From: Bacillota bacterium
GTDB lineage: Bacteria; Bacillota; Sulfobacillia; DUSP01; JBFMCS01
DNA length: 40,139 nt
Reading direction: 5' to 3'
Assembly (NCBI GenBank): GCA_040754315.1
Contig: JBFMCS010000053.1
Coordinates: 1 to 40,139, forward strand
Made by a program: the position numbers and the translations under genes
In this document: positions 17,156 through 25,132 of the stretch, piece after piece
Numbering within the stretch: position 1 is the first letter of the stretch
Layout of the letters: the number at the start of each line of letters is the position of its first letter
The notes under the pieces: model-generated
Told to the model about the DNA's origin: nothing
Databases searched by the model: none
The model's input: only the letters and a program-made list of their open reading frames with translations

Positions 17156-18295
17156 CTACTCACCGTAGCGCTTGAGAGCAGCCCGGGCCATGACGATGCG
17201 CATGATGTCTGACGTGCCAGCCGAGGGCAACATGACATAGGCATCCCTTAGGTAGCGCTGCACAGGATACTCCTTCATGAAGCCGTAGGCTCCATGAACC
17301 TCGCAGGCTAGGCTGGCAGCCTTCACCGCCCCTTCGCACGATACGTACTTAGCCACGGCGAACTCGGTGTCACAGCGCTGCCCGGCATCCTTCATGCTGG
17401 CAGCGTAGTATCCCAGGTGCCGGGCTGATTCGGACACCGCGTACATCTCCGCCAGCTTCCACTGGATGCCTTGGAGCTTGCTCAAGGGTTTGCCCCCGAT
17501 CACTCGCTGGTTCGCGAACCTGGTGGCAGCCTCCAGGGAGGCCGTGATGGACCCCAGCGCCACGCCGGTCAAGCCCGCCCTGCCCACTTCCCCTATGGCA
17601 TTCAGGGCAATCTTGAGGCCAGCGCCATCGGGACCAAGGAGGTTCTCCTTGGGCACAATGCAGTCCTCCATGATGATGTCCCCTGTGTCGCTTCCCTTCA
17701 GACCCATCTTGACTTCGGTCCTCCCCGGCCGGTACCCGGGCATCCCTTTCTCCAGCATGAAGGCGTTGAACACAGTGTCGTCGTGGGCCATCTTCGCCAT
17801 TACCAGTGCGGCACCGGCCACCTTCGCATTGGTGATGAAGACCTTGCGCCCGTTGAGCACGTAGTGATCGCCCGCGTCCCGGGCAAGGGTGGTGATGCCG
17901 GTAGGGTCGGAGCCCCCGGTAGCCTCGGTCACCGCCGCGGTTGCCAGGAGCCTGCCGCTGGCCATCTCCGGAAGGTACTTCCTCTTCTGGTCCTCGTTGC
18001 CGAAGACCACAATGGGCTCTATCCCGAGGTGGAATACCTGCAGCATCATGGCGGCGGCGGCCGATACCCGGGCGACCTCCTCCAGGACGATGAGGCGAGC
18101 CACATGGCCCATGCCCACCCCCCCATACTCCTGGGGAATGGTAAGCGCCATGAAGTCGCGCTCACCCATGGCATCCAGGATCTCCTGGGGCACCTCATCG
18201 TTGTCCTCGATCTCCTGTGCCCTGGGGGCCAGGATCTCCTCGGCGAACTCACGGGCGGCCGCCTTCAGCATCTCCTGCTCTTCCGTAAACCTCAC
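17156..18295 (-). CDS. Acyl-CoA dehydrogenase family protein with catalytic Glu replaced by Ala
   Basis: A 379-residue flavoprotein of the acyl-CoA dehydrogenase family. FAD-binding AVTEATGGSDPTGITT (about 121-136), FITNAKVA and CEVHGAYGFMKEYPVQRYLRDA (about 331-352) are typical. In most family members the catalytic base is the Glu of Tyr-Glu-Gly-Thr near the C-terminus. Here that position reads SAGTSDIMR, with Ala at residue 359. Isovaleryl-type and long-chain enzymes place the base on an earlier helix. The region here contains Glu236 in LNAIGEVGR, but by my alignment it is two residues off. The substrate is therefore unlikely to be a plain short-chain acyl-CoA. It lies between a permease and etfBA in the sigma-54 operon. 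Confidence 0.9.
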   Translation of the reverse strand: MRFTEEQEMLKAAAREFAEEILAPRAQEIEDNDEVPQEILDAMGERDFMALTIPQEYGGVGMGHVARLIVLEEVARVSAAAAMMLQVFHLGIEPIVVFGNEDQKRKYLPEMASGRLLATAAVTEATGGSDPTGITTLARDAGDHYVLNGRKVFITNAKVAGAALVMAKMAHDDTVFNAFMLEKGMPGYRPGRTEVKMGLKGSDTGDIIMEDCIVPKENLLGPDGAGLKIALNAIGEVGRAGLTGVALGSITASLEAATRFANQRVIGGKPLSKLQGIQWKLAEMYAVSESARHLGYYAASMKDAGQRCDTEFAVAKYVSCEGAVKAASLACEVHGAYGFMKEYPVQRYLRDAYVMLPSAGTSDIMRIVMARAALKRYGE

Positions 18296-18396
18296 GTCGA
18301 AACTCCTCCCTTCGTGTCAAGGCCATGGTCGTAATAGGGCCGGTAGGCGTGAGGGTGCCCATGCCTCAAGCCATCCCGGCCTGCCGTCACCTTATC

Positions 18397-19818
18397 TCAC
18401 CTCAGGTCCTCCTTGAACCACTTGTGCTCTATGAGAAGGTAGAGCACAAGGCCCATGCCCAGTCCCCAGGCCGCACCCCGTGTCGCTATGACGGCACCCA
18501 TCACGGCGGCTATGCCACGCTGCGTGTTGCTAGTGGTCATTTCCATTGCAAGGTAGCCGCAGAGGTAACCCTGGAGTAGCAGGGTTAGGGACAGGCCTAT
18601 GGGCAGCCCGGGACGGAAGAAGGTCACCAGGGGGCCTAGGAGCAGGGCAATGCTCATGCCCCAGAAGATGCTGGTGGCGCCGCCCCAGTAGGTTTCCTCT
18701 TGTTCCCTCGTGCTGTTAATGTAGCGGTTCACCACCAGCGCCTGCCCGCCTGTCCATTGCGGTCCCGCCAGGGGAAGGTAGGTGAAGAAGAAGGATTCCA
18801 GGAGGTTACGGATGGATGTAATGATGTGGTTGCGGTTAGCATTCCATATGAGCTTTTCGTCCGGCCTTTTTTCATCGGCAGCCTTCAAGAGGCTCGCGGC
18901 CACCAGTGTATCACCAAAGGCAATGACATAGGCAGTGAAGGCCAGGGGCAAGGCCGCCAGGAACAGGCTGGCGCCGGGGAACCCGATACTGAAGGGCGAG
19001 AGGGATGACACCATGTCACCCAGGGCCAGGGGGGTGAGACTCCAGCTGATGGTGGGAGCCGCCACCTCCCCCACGATTATCCCGATGACGTAGGAAAGGA
19101 AGAAGGGAATGGCTATTCCGAACTGGGCTACAAAACGGAAGAGACCGTAGCGTTTCCTCAGGGTTGCCGTGGAGCTAGAAAACAGCATGAAGAAGGATAC
19201 GAACAGGCCAAGGAGCAAGGCCACAGGGAACTGGACCACCCGTCCCCCTTCCTTGAACTCCCCTAGAAGCGACGCGATGGCGGCCCCCATCAGGATGCCC
19301 GCCTTCATGCTTAAAGGTACCGCATCGATGACCCTCTTGGCCGTGCCGGTGATACCTAGGATGAGGAAGATCAAGCCTACAGACATCTGCAGGGCGATCA
19401 TTGCGTGGACCCTGGTCACTCCAGGCTCGAAACCGGAAAGGAACGCGATGTAAAGCGGTATCCCCGGGGTGATCCAACCCGCCACGGCGGGGTCCCCGAA
19501 GTGGGTGTGGAGAAGGTACATGAAGTTGTTGAGGATAACCATGGTGATGGCAATCTCAAAGGGGATACCCAGCACATCGGTCATGGCAGCGATTATGCCC
19601 ATGGGCACCACGCAGAGGATCGCTCCCTGGAGCGCGTCGGGGATTTCTATTGGGTAGTGAACAAAGGGAACTCTGAACTTGAGGATGCCCCCGGTATATG
19701 CCTGCTCAGCCCCGTATTCCCTCTTTCCGCGAAACGAATGCATTCTCCTCTTTGCCTCCTTCACTGTGGTATCAGGGAACCCCTCTCCGGAAACGGGTCG
19801 CGGCTTTGTCTTTCCCAT
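18397..19818 (-). CDS. Multi-spanning permease, NCS2-like
   Basis: A 473-residue integral membrane protein with an approximately 60-residue hydrophilic, basic N-terminus and about a dozen hydrophobic segments (for example ALQGAILCVVPMGIIAAM, MSVGLIFLILGIT, VALLLGLFVSFFMLF, FFLSYVIGIIVGEVA). The segment IDAVPLSMKAGILMGAAIAS resembles the xanthine/uracil/benzoate permease superfamily, where a similar IP-x-GI-x-GI motif occurs. Such proteins import small organic anions or bases. Its place between a CoA ligase and an acyl-CoA dehydrogenase suggests that it brings in the substrate of this operon. Family level assignment only. Confidence 0.7.
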   Translation of the reverse strand: MGKTKPRPVSGEGFPDTTVKEAKRRMHSFRGKREYGAEQAYTGGILKFRVPFVHYPIEIPDALQGAILCVVPMGIIAAMTDVLGIPFEIAITMVILNNFMYLLHTHFGDPAVAGWITPGIPLYIAFLSGFEPGVTRVHAMIALQMSVGLIFLILGITGTAKRVIDAVPLSMKAGILMGAAIASLLGEFKEGGRVVQFPVALLLGLFVSFFMLFSSSTATLRKRYGLFRFVAQFGIAIPFFLSYVIGIIVGEVAAPTISWSLTPLALGDMVSSLSPFSIGFPGASLFLAALPLAFTAYVIAFGDTLVAASLLKAADEKRPDEKLIWNANRNHIITSIRNLLESFFFTYLPLAGPQWTGGQALVVNRYINSTREQEETYWGGATSIFWGMSIALLLGPLVTFFRPGLPIGLSLTLLLQGYLCGYLAMEMTTSNTQRGIAAVMGAVIATRGAAWGLGMGLVLYLLIEHKWFKEDLR

Positions 19819-19860
19819 CGCCTCCCTCCCGTAAGGAATACCGGCCAGCCTCGGAGTCGC

Positions 19861-21174
19861 TCAAGCTGAGGCTCGCTGGTCAATGACGCGCTTGGCCTTG
19901 TGGGTCGCCCTGGGAATGGTGTTGGGGGCCAGCACGCTCACCCGGGGCCGGATGCCCAGTATCTGGTAGCAGGAGGTTATGACCTTCTCTCCCAGCCCGT
20001 CCAGGTCTCCCGTGTAGTGCGGGGCATGCTCCACCTCCACCGTGAGCACGGCCAGGTGCTTCTCCTCGGTGATCACCAAGCGGAACTCCCCGGTAAGATC
20101 TGGGCTCTTCCGGACCACGCTCTCAATGTCGCTAGGGAAGACATTGACACCCCGGATTATAAGCATGTCATCAAGACGACCATGGATCCCGTGAAGCCTG
20201 GTGTGGGTACGGCCACAACTGCACATCTCCGTGGTACACGAGACTATGTCACCCGTACGGAACCTTATGAGTGGGCGGGCCTTCTTCTTCAGGGAGGTGA
20301 GCACCATCTCCCCTCTCTCCCCTTCGGGGACCTCCTCGCCGGTCTCCGGGTCCACCACCTCCACTAGGATGTGGTCATCTGCCCAGTGGAGGCCCTCCTT
20401 GGCCTCGCACATGCCGGCGCAGGCACCGAAGATGTCTGATAACCCGTAGTAATCATAGAGGTCTGCGCCCCACAGATCCTCTATCCTCTCCCTGGTCTGG
20501 GGTATAGAGCCACCAGGCTCACCTGCCACGAAGAGCTTGCGGATCTTCAGATCCCTCTTGGGGTCTATGCCCATGCCCAGGGCAGTCTCCCCCAGGTACC
20601 ACGCATAGGATGGAGTCGTCCAGGTTATGGTGATGCCCCACTGCTGAAGGATCTGCAGGAGTCGCTCAGAGGGGATGGTTCCGGCCCACACGGTCAGGGC
20701 CCCTACCTTCTGCGCCCCGATGACATCTGGGCCCCCCACGAAAAGGGTGAAGTTCAGGGCGTGACAGTAACGGTCCTTCGGTCTCATGCCCGACGACCAG
20801 AAAAGGCGGGCCTCGTAGTCCTGCCATACCTCGAAGTCCTCCCAGGTGAAGGGGGAGGCGGTGGGCACGCCTGTGGACCCGCTGGATGCCGAGATGTACA
20901 CGAAGTCCTCCTCGGGAACACACACAAGATCTCCGAAGGGGGGCACGGCCTCCTGGCGTTCCCGGAGCACTACCTTGTTTATGAAGGGGAACTTCTTCAG
21001 GTCCTCAAGGCTCGCCAGATGGCCAGGCTTCACACCGTGCTCATCGAAGCTCTTCTTGTAGTAGGGGGAAATGTGATACGCAAAGGCCAGGTTCCCCTTC
21101 AGGAGATCCAGCTGCAGATTCTTGATGCCGTCCCTGGAGAGTGTCTCGAGTTCCTCGTCCCAGAACCTTCTCAA
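19861..21174 (-). CDS. PaaK-like phenylacetate/aryl-CoA ligase
   Basis: A 438-residue acid-CoA ligase of the PaaK subgroup of the adenylate-forming family. The phosphate loop is SASSGSTGVPT (about 95-105). YYGLSDIFG is the adenine-side motif, RFRTGDIVSC the hinge region, and GRLDDMLIIRGVNVFPSDIE the C-terminal domain signature. TEMCSCGRTH gives the Cys-rich turn seen in PaaK proteins. The frame is open to 21363, but the extra residues are not family-like. TTG at 21174 has AAGGGAGGG six bases ahead and gives the usual length. It activates a carboxylic acid with ATP and CoA; the acid could be aromatic, but the family is broader than its name. Confidence 0.88.
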   Translation of the reverse strand: MRRFWDEELETLSRDGIKNLQLDLLKGNLAFAYHISPYYKKSFDEHGVKPGHLASLEDLKKFPFINKVVLRERQEAVPPFGDLVCVPEEDFVYISASSGSTGVPTASPFTWEDFEVWQDYEARLFWSSGMRPKDRYCHALNFTLFVGGPDVIGAQKVGALTVWAGTIPSERLLQILQQWGITITWTTPSYAWYLGETALGMGIDPKRDLKIRKLFVAGEPGGSIPQTRERIEDLWGADLYDYYGLSDIFGACAGMCEAKEGLHWADDHILVEVVDPETGEEVPEGERGEMVLTSLKKKARPLIRFRTGDIVSCTTEMCSCGRTHTRLHGIHGRLDDMLIIRGVNVFPSDIESVVRKSPDLTGEFRLVITEEKHLAVLTVEVEHAPHYTGDLDGLGEKVITSCYQILGIRPRVSVLAPNTIPRATHKAKRVIDQRASA

Positions 21175-21224
21175 CGCTGACCCTCCCTTCCAAATTCCCT
21201 GCCCGGGCAGACGGCTGGTGATGG

Positions 21225-22253
21225 CTAGTCCCTGTCTGGATAGCGGCCGTATTCCCGGGCTACCCTCATGAAGTGATCCACGGTTTCCGGGGCCGTGGTT
21301 GGGGGCACCTCGCAACCTGATGAGAGTATGAAGGCGCTTTGCGCCCGGGCTGTGTCGATGCACTCCCGTGTCTCCCTCTCTATCTCTTCCTTCACGCCCC
21401 GCTGGAACGTGGTTGTTGCCACGTTGCCGATCACCACCACCTTCTTACCGGCCGTCTCCACCATCTTCCTCAGGGACGAGACCGCATCGATGCTGAGGGC
21501 GCCAGCCCCCACATCTACAAGGTCCTGCATGATAGGGTCAATGTAGCCGCAGACATGCAGCGTCAGGGTGGCCCTCTTGTCCCGGTAGTACCTCATCAAC
21601 TCCTCGTGATAGGGCTTGATGAAGGCCTGGTATATCTTGGGGGAAATCACGCTGCAGGACACCGTGGCCTCGGAGTAGCTCAACCCGGTACCGGTGGCCA
21701 GAAGGCTGTCCCCGGCGACCTTGGCTACCTCCACACAGAACTTCACCAGCTCGTGGACGAAGGCAGGGTCCTCATAGGTGTCATAGATGAGGTTCTCGAT
21801 CCCCCTCAGGCTTGCCGCCATGGCCCAGGGTCCCAGCAGTGTGCCGCCAACAGCCGCGTCCTTGACCTCCCGCCTTACCCTTCCGCAGGCCTCCAGGTAG
21901 AGTGGCAGGCGGCCGTCCCTCTCCGGCACGGGTACCCGGAGGCTGGCCAGCTGCCCCTTCTCCTCCAGGGGATACTCCTTCAGCTGGCACATGGCGTCCT
22001 CGGGAAAGATGAGCCTCGCCCCCATGGCCTCTACCTCAAGGAGAAGGTCCGCCATGACCACGACGATGTCGGGCTGGTACCGCTCGTTGGCGGCCAATTG
22101 AGCGTCAGCCATAGCCTCGGGGTCTGTGAGGTATTCCCTGGTGGATTTCCCTATGAGCTGCGCGGAGAAAGCACCCAGGATGGGGTAGGCAGGCACCATA
22201 TCAGCGAAGGTACGCTTGAACGCTGCTTTGACTCTTTCCATTCTCGTGGACAA
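21225..22253 (-). CDS. MtaA/CmuA-like (uroporphyrinogen-decarboxylase-fold) methyltransferase
   Basis: A 342-residue protein of the UroD superfamily, in the methylcobalamin-dependent methyltransferase branch rather than heme synthesis. The zinc ligands of that branch are visible: His and Cys in LTLHVCGYIDP and a distal Cys in LSSGCEVPPTTAPE, the His-x-Cys...Cys pattern of MtaA/MtbA. The segment TGTGLSYSEATVSCSVISP also fits. Such enzymes move a methyl group between a corrinoid protein and a thiol. No corrinoid protein is encoded in this operon. It starts three bases after the DUF169 gene, so the two are probably made together. Confidence 0.82.
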   Translation of the reverse strand: MSTRMERVKAAFKRTFADMVPAYPILGAFSAQLIGKSTREYLTDPEAMADAQLAANERYQPDIVVVMADLLLEVEAMGARLIFPEDAMCQLKEYPLEEKGQLASLRVPVPERDGRLPLYLEACGRVRREVKDAAVGGTLLGPWAMAASLRGIENLIYDTYEDPAFVHELVKFCVEVAKVAGDSLLATGTGLSYSEATVSCSVISPKIYQAFIKPYHEELMRYYRDKRATLTLHVCGYIDPIMQDLVDVGAGALSIDAVSSLRKMVETAGKKVVVIGNVATTTFQRGVKEEIERETRECIDTARAQSAFILSSGCEVPPTTAPETVDHFMRVAREYGRYPDRD

Positions 22254-22256
22254 GGT

Positions 22257-23036
22257 CTACTCCCCTCTCTTAGCCCAGGTGTCCTGGAGTGTCGTGTACT
22301 TGGGCGGGAAGCTCACCTCGTAGTTTAGCCACACAGGAATGGGATAGCGGACGCCCGCCTTGTGCGTGCCTTCGAGACCTGAAGAAACTTCATCCACCTT
22401 CGCAGCGGGGATGGTGAAGGCCATTTCGTCATCCTGCGTATGACCGAACACGCGCTCACCGTTACCCGGCATTATGACTTGGCACTGCCCGCTTTCCATG
22501 GTGTTGACAATAGTCTCCGCGCACTCACCCCGGCCGGAGAAGGTCGACGTGAGCGCTCCCCCCTCCTTGTAGAGGGCCGCCTGGACCAGTCGCATGAGCT
22601 GGGCAGGGTTAACGTACACGTACGCGAAGTCGGGCTCAAAGGTGGCCCTGGCGATGGGGGCCACCAGCAGGTAGGCGTACTTGCCCAAGGGGAACCGCCG
22701 CACCGCCTCCTCTGACTTCCGGCCGGCTTCAAGGCTGGAGGTGTACATGCCGTCGGCAAGGTTGCCCTCAGTGTAGTAGGGCACTGCCTCCTCAAAACCC
22801 AGCGCCACCGACCCTATGGGGCAGTTCTGGTCTTCCCGGCCTAGAGCCATGGCCCACCCGTACCGGCGCGTCATGTTGAACACCTGGCATATGGCAAGAC
22901 GCTTCTTGAGGTCCCTGGAGGGGATCCGAACCTTCTCTGGCAGTTCCTCCCCGGGCGGCACCATTTTGACCGCAAGCGGCAGGGTCCCGGGCTTCACGTA
23001 GGCGTCCAGCGCTCCTGACAAGGCTTTCAGATCCAA
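22257..23036 (-). CDS. DUF169 family protein
   Basis: A 259-residue protein with the features of DUF169: an N-terminal LPLAVKMVPPGEELPE, LAICQVFNMTRRYGW (Cys at about residue 50), DQNCPIGSVALGF (Cys at about 71), and a late GRGECAETIVNTMESGQCQVIMPGNGERVFG. The family has no established biochemical function that I know of. The paired Cys residues could bind metal or a cluster. It is the first gene after the -24/-12 promoter and is followed closely by the MtaA-like gene, a recurring partnership as far as I recall. Confidence 0.8.
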   Translation of the reverse strand: MDLKALSGALDAYVKPGTLPLAVKMVPPGEELPEKVRIPSRDLKKRLAICQVFNMTRRYGWAMALGREDQNCPIGSVALGFEEAVPYYTEGNLADGMYTSSLEAGRKSEEAVRRFPLGKYAYLLVAPIARATFEPDFAYVYVNPAQLMRLVQAALYKEGGALTSTFSGRGECAETIVNTMESGQCQVIMPGNGERVFGHTQDDEMAFTIPAAKVDEVSSGLEGTHKAGVRYPIPVWLNYEVSFPPKYTTLQDTWAKRGE

Positions 23037-23106
23037 TACTGCTCACCTCTTCTTCATTTGGTCACGGAAGGCTAAACCTCCCAAATCTGCTCCTAGTGGA
23101 ATATTC

Positions 23107-23121
23107 GCAAGGTTCATGCCA
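23107..23121 (-). promoter_or_regulatory. Sigma-54 (-24/-12) promoter of the DUF169-etfA operon
   Basis: The minus strand reads TGGCATGAACCTTGC, matching the sigma-54 consensus TGGCACGN4TTGC at all fixed positions but one, with exactly ten bases between the GG and GC pairs. It ends about 70 bases ahead of the DUF169 ATG. The operon ends with a GAFTGA-containing activator gene, which supports it as functional. Confidence 0.8.
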
Positions 23122-23129
23122 GTGAAGCA

Positions 23130-23538
23130 GGAGGCCACAGACTTGCGCGTGGTCCAGGGTGGGAGCAAGCGGTGGGCATGCCAAGGTTGGGATCAGAATC
23201 TGGCCACCTGGTGGCATGGCTGCAACACTAGAGGCGGTCTCAAAGGGTAGGGCCGTTGCGCTAATGCAGCTGGCAGTAGTGGGGCTGCGATTTTGCAACG
23301 GGCACCAAGCGGTGGTTGATAGAGGATGCGGGCACCCCGGGATCTCGATTTCCCTCGTTCGCCTGCGAAGGCGGGGTTCCATGTTCCATGATCGAAGCGT
23401 GGTGATGCTCCAACACCACACACTGGGCACCAGGGTACGATTAACCCTGGCGGCCAGGTACAAGACCATCCGGTGTCAAGACTAGTCTTAGGGTATCACT
23501 TTGCGGTTATGGCGAGACCCTCCTTTGCCCAGAACAAA
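23130..23538. other. Upstream control region of the sigma-54 operon, no gene seen
   Basis: About 400 bases between the -24/-12 promoter and the yajC terminator. Open frames here lack protein-like composition. It contains the dyad at 23430-23450 and the 12-base palindrome AAGACTAGTCTT at 23478-23489, either of which could be an enhancer site for the activator. Confidence 0.4.
23430..23450. promoter_or_regulatory. Perfect dyad, candidate enhancer site
   Basis: CCAGGGT-ACGATTA-ACCCTGG is a perfect seven-base inverted repeat with a seven-base spacer, about 310 bases upstream of the sigma-54 promoter. That distance suits an upstream activating sequence for the Fis-type HTH of the activator. Only one full copy was seen. 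Confidence 0.4.
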
Positions 23539-23568
23539 GCAGGCCCCAGGATAACCGGCAGGGCCTGC
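23539..23568 (-). terminator. Rho-independent terminator after yajC
   Basis: On the minus strand GCAGGCCC, a 14-base loop and GGGCCTGC are followed by TTTGTTCT. It lies about 95 bases past the yajC stop. A second weaker hairpin (TGGCGC/GCGCCA, 23588-23609) precedes it. It would end the ruvC-yajC transcript and shield the sigma-54 operon. Confidence 0.65.
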
Positions 23569-23662
23569 ATAGTGAAAGGCACTTCCTTGGCGCTAACCAC
23601 ACGGCGCCACTACCGCAAGTGAAGGGGTCTTCAAACGCCCCGGGGAATCACGACAACCCTGT

Positions 23663-23938
23663 CTAGTTCCCTCCCAGGACGTATCCAACTCCACTCTTTG
23701 TCAGCTTGATCTCCACCTTGTCTGCTATCCTCAGGGTGACGCTGTCATCAGCCATATCGGTGATGGTGCCGTGAATGCCTCCCAGGGTCACCACCTTATC
23801 TCCCTTCTTAAGAGAGGACAGCATCTGGTCGCGCTTCTTCCTCTGCTGCTGCTGAGGCCTAATGAGCATGAAGTACATCAAACCGAACAGCAACACCACA
23901 AAGATCAGGTTTGGAGGTATACCGTTCAATAATGCCAC
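23663..23938 (-). CDS. yajC: Preprotein translocase subunit YajC
   Basis: A 91-residue protein with one N-terminal membrane helix (LIFVVLLFGLMYFMLI, about 11-26), then the hallmark IRPQQQQRKKRDQMLSSLKKGDKVVTLGGIHG and a short beta-rich domain. YajC joins SecDF at the Sec translocon. It follows tgt by 67 bases, as in many Bacillota. secD and secF, which often come next, are absent: a terminator follows instead. Confidence 0.95.
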   Translation of the reverse strand: MALLNGIPPNLIFVVLLFGLMYFMLIRPQQQQRKKRDQMLSSLKKGDKVVTLGGIHGTITDMADDSVTLRIADKVEIKLTKSGVGYVLGGN

Positions 23939-24005
23939 TCCTTCCAGGTTTCAGCTCGTGCCGCTGGCATCGATTTCCTCTTCGACGGGGTCTTTTCAAA
24001 CCCTC

Positions 24006-25121
24006 CTACTCCTCATTAGAATCCCCCGAAAACGCCTTGAGGAATTCCCTTGACCACTCTAGAAACCTCCCGGCCTCGATGGCGTCCCTGGCCATAGCCG
24101 TGAGGCGAAACATGAAGCTAAGGTTGTGGAGGCTGACCAGGCGGAAGGCCAGGACTTCCCCGGCCTTGAAGAGGTGCCGCAGGTACGCCCTGGAGAAACA
24201 CCGGCAGGCATAGCAGTGGCAGCCCTCCTCCAAAGGGCCAAAGTCCCGCTCGAAGCACAGGTTCCTCAGGTTCAGCCGCCCGCCTGAGGTGAGGGCGTTC
24301 CCGTGCCGGGCGTTCCTAGTGGGATACACGCTGTCGAACATGTCTGCGCCCATGGCTATCGAGGCCAGGATGTCCTCGGGGGCGCCCACCCCCATGAAGT
24401 ACCGGGGGCTGTTCTCAGGGAGGAAGGAGATGGCCGCCTCGGCCACCCTGTTCCTGACCTCCCGGGGTTCCCCTACAGCCAGCCCCCCTAGTGCATACCC
24501 TGGGAAACCCATCCTGGTGATCTCCGCGGCGCTCCTGGCCCTGAGGTCAGGGTACGTGGAGCCCTGAATGATGCCGAAGGGCGCAGGGCCCGGCGGCAGC
24601 GCCTCCAGGAAACGCCCGGCCCACAGGGTTGTCCGGGCTACGCTGGCCTCGGCCTCCTCCCTGCTGGAGGGGTACGGCGGGCACTCATCCAGGGACATCA
24701 CGATGCCGGCGCCCAGGCCATGCTGGATGAGGGCGACGGACTCCGGGGAGAAGAAGTGCTCCCCCCCATCGATGTGGGAGCGGAACAGGACACCGTCAGC
24801 CTTGAGTACCCTCAGTGGGGCAAGGCTCATCACCTGGTATCCCCCGGAGTCTGTAAGGGTGGGGCCATGCCAGGCCATGAAGGCACCAAGACCCCCTGCC
24901 TCCCGTACCACATCCACCCCTGGCCTGAGGTAGAGGTGATAGGCGTTGCCCAGCACTATCTCGGCCCCGGCCTCCCGGAGGTCGTCCGGCCCCAGGGCCT
25001 TCACGCTCGCCTGCGTGCCCACGGGCATGAAGAGCGGCGTTTGCGCGGTGCCTGAGGGGATAGCAAGCCTGCCCGTCCTGGCCCTTGTCTCCCCATCCCT
25101 CTTGAGCACTACAAAATCCAT
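24006..25121 (-). CDS. tgt: tRNA-guanine transglycosylase
   Basis: A 371-residue enzyme that exchanges guanine-34 of tRNAs for preQ1. The catalytic region has LTDSGGYQVMSL and GGLAVGEPREV. The nucleophile Asp is in MFDSVYPTRNARHG. The zinc site is CHCYACRCFSRAYLRHL with a later His (VSLHNLSFM). Length matches bacterial Tgt. Eleven bases separate it from queA, so the two queuosine steps are encoded in order. Confidence 0.97.
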   Translation of the reverse strand: MDFVVLKRDGETRARTGRLAIPSGTAQTPLFMPVGTQASVKALGPDDLREAGAEIVLGNAYHLYLRPGVDVVREAGGLGAFMAWHGPTLTDSGGYQVMSLAPLRVLKADGVLFRSHIDGGEHFFSPESVALIQHGLGAGIVMSLDECPPYPSSREEAEASVARTTLWAGRFLEALPPGPAPFGIIQGSTYPDLRARSAAEITRMGFPGYALGGLAVGEPREVRNRVAEAAISFLPENSPRYFMGVGAPEDILASIAMGADMFDSVYPTRNARHGNALTSGGRLNLRNLCFERDFGPLEEGCHCYACRCFSRAYLRHLFKAGEVLAFRLVSLHNLSFMFRLTAMARDAIEAGRFLEWSREFLKAFSGDSNEE

Positions 25122-25132
25122 TCATCCATCCC

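Noticed and set aside
23062-23469. 135-codon minus-strand frame upstream of the DUF169 gene
   Set aside because: Composition is not protein-like, no ribosome-binding site is seen, and it overlaps the sigma-54 promoter and dyads.
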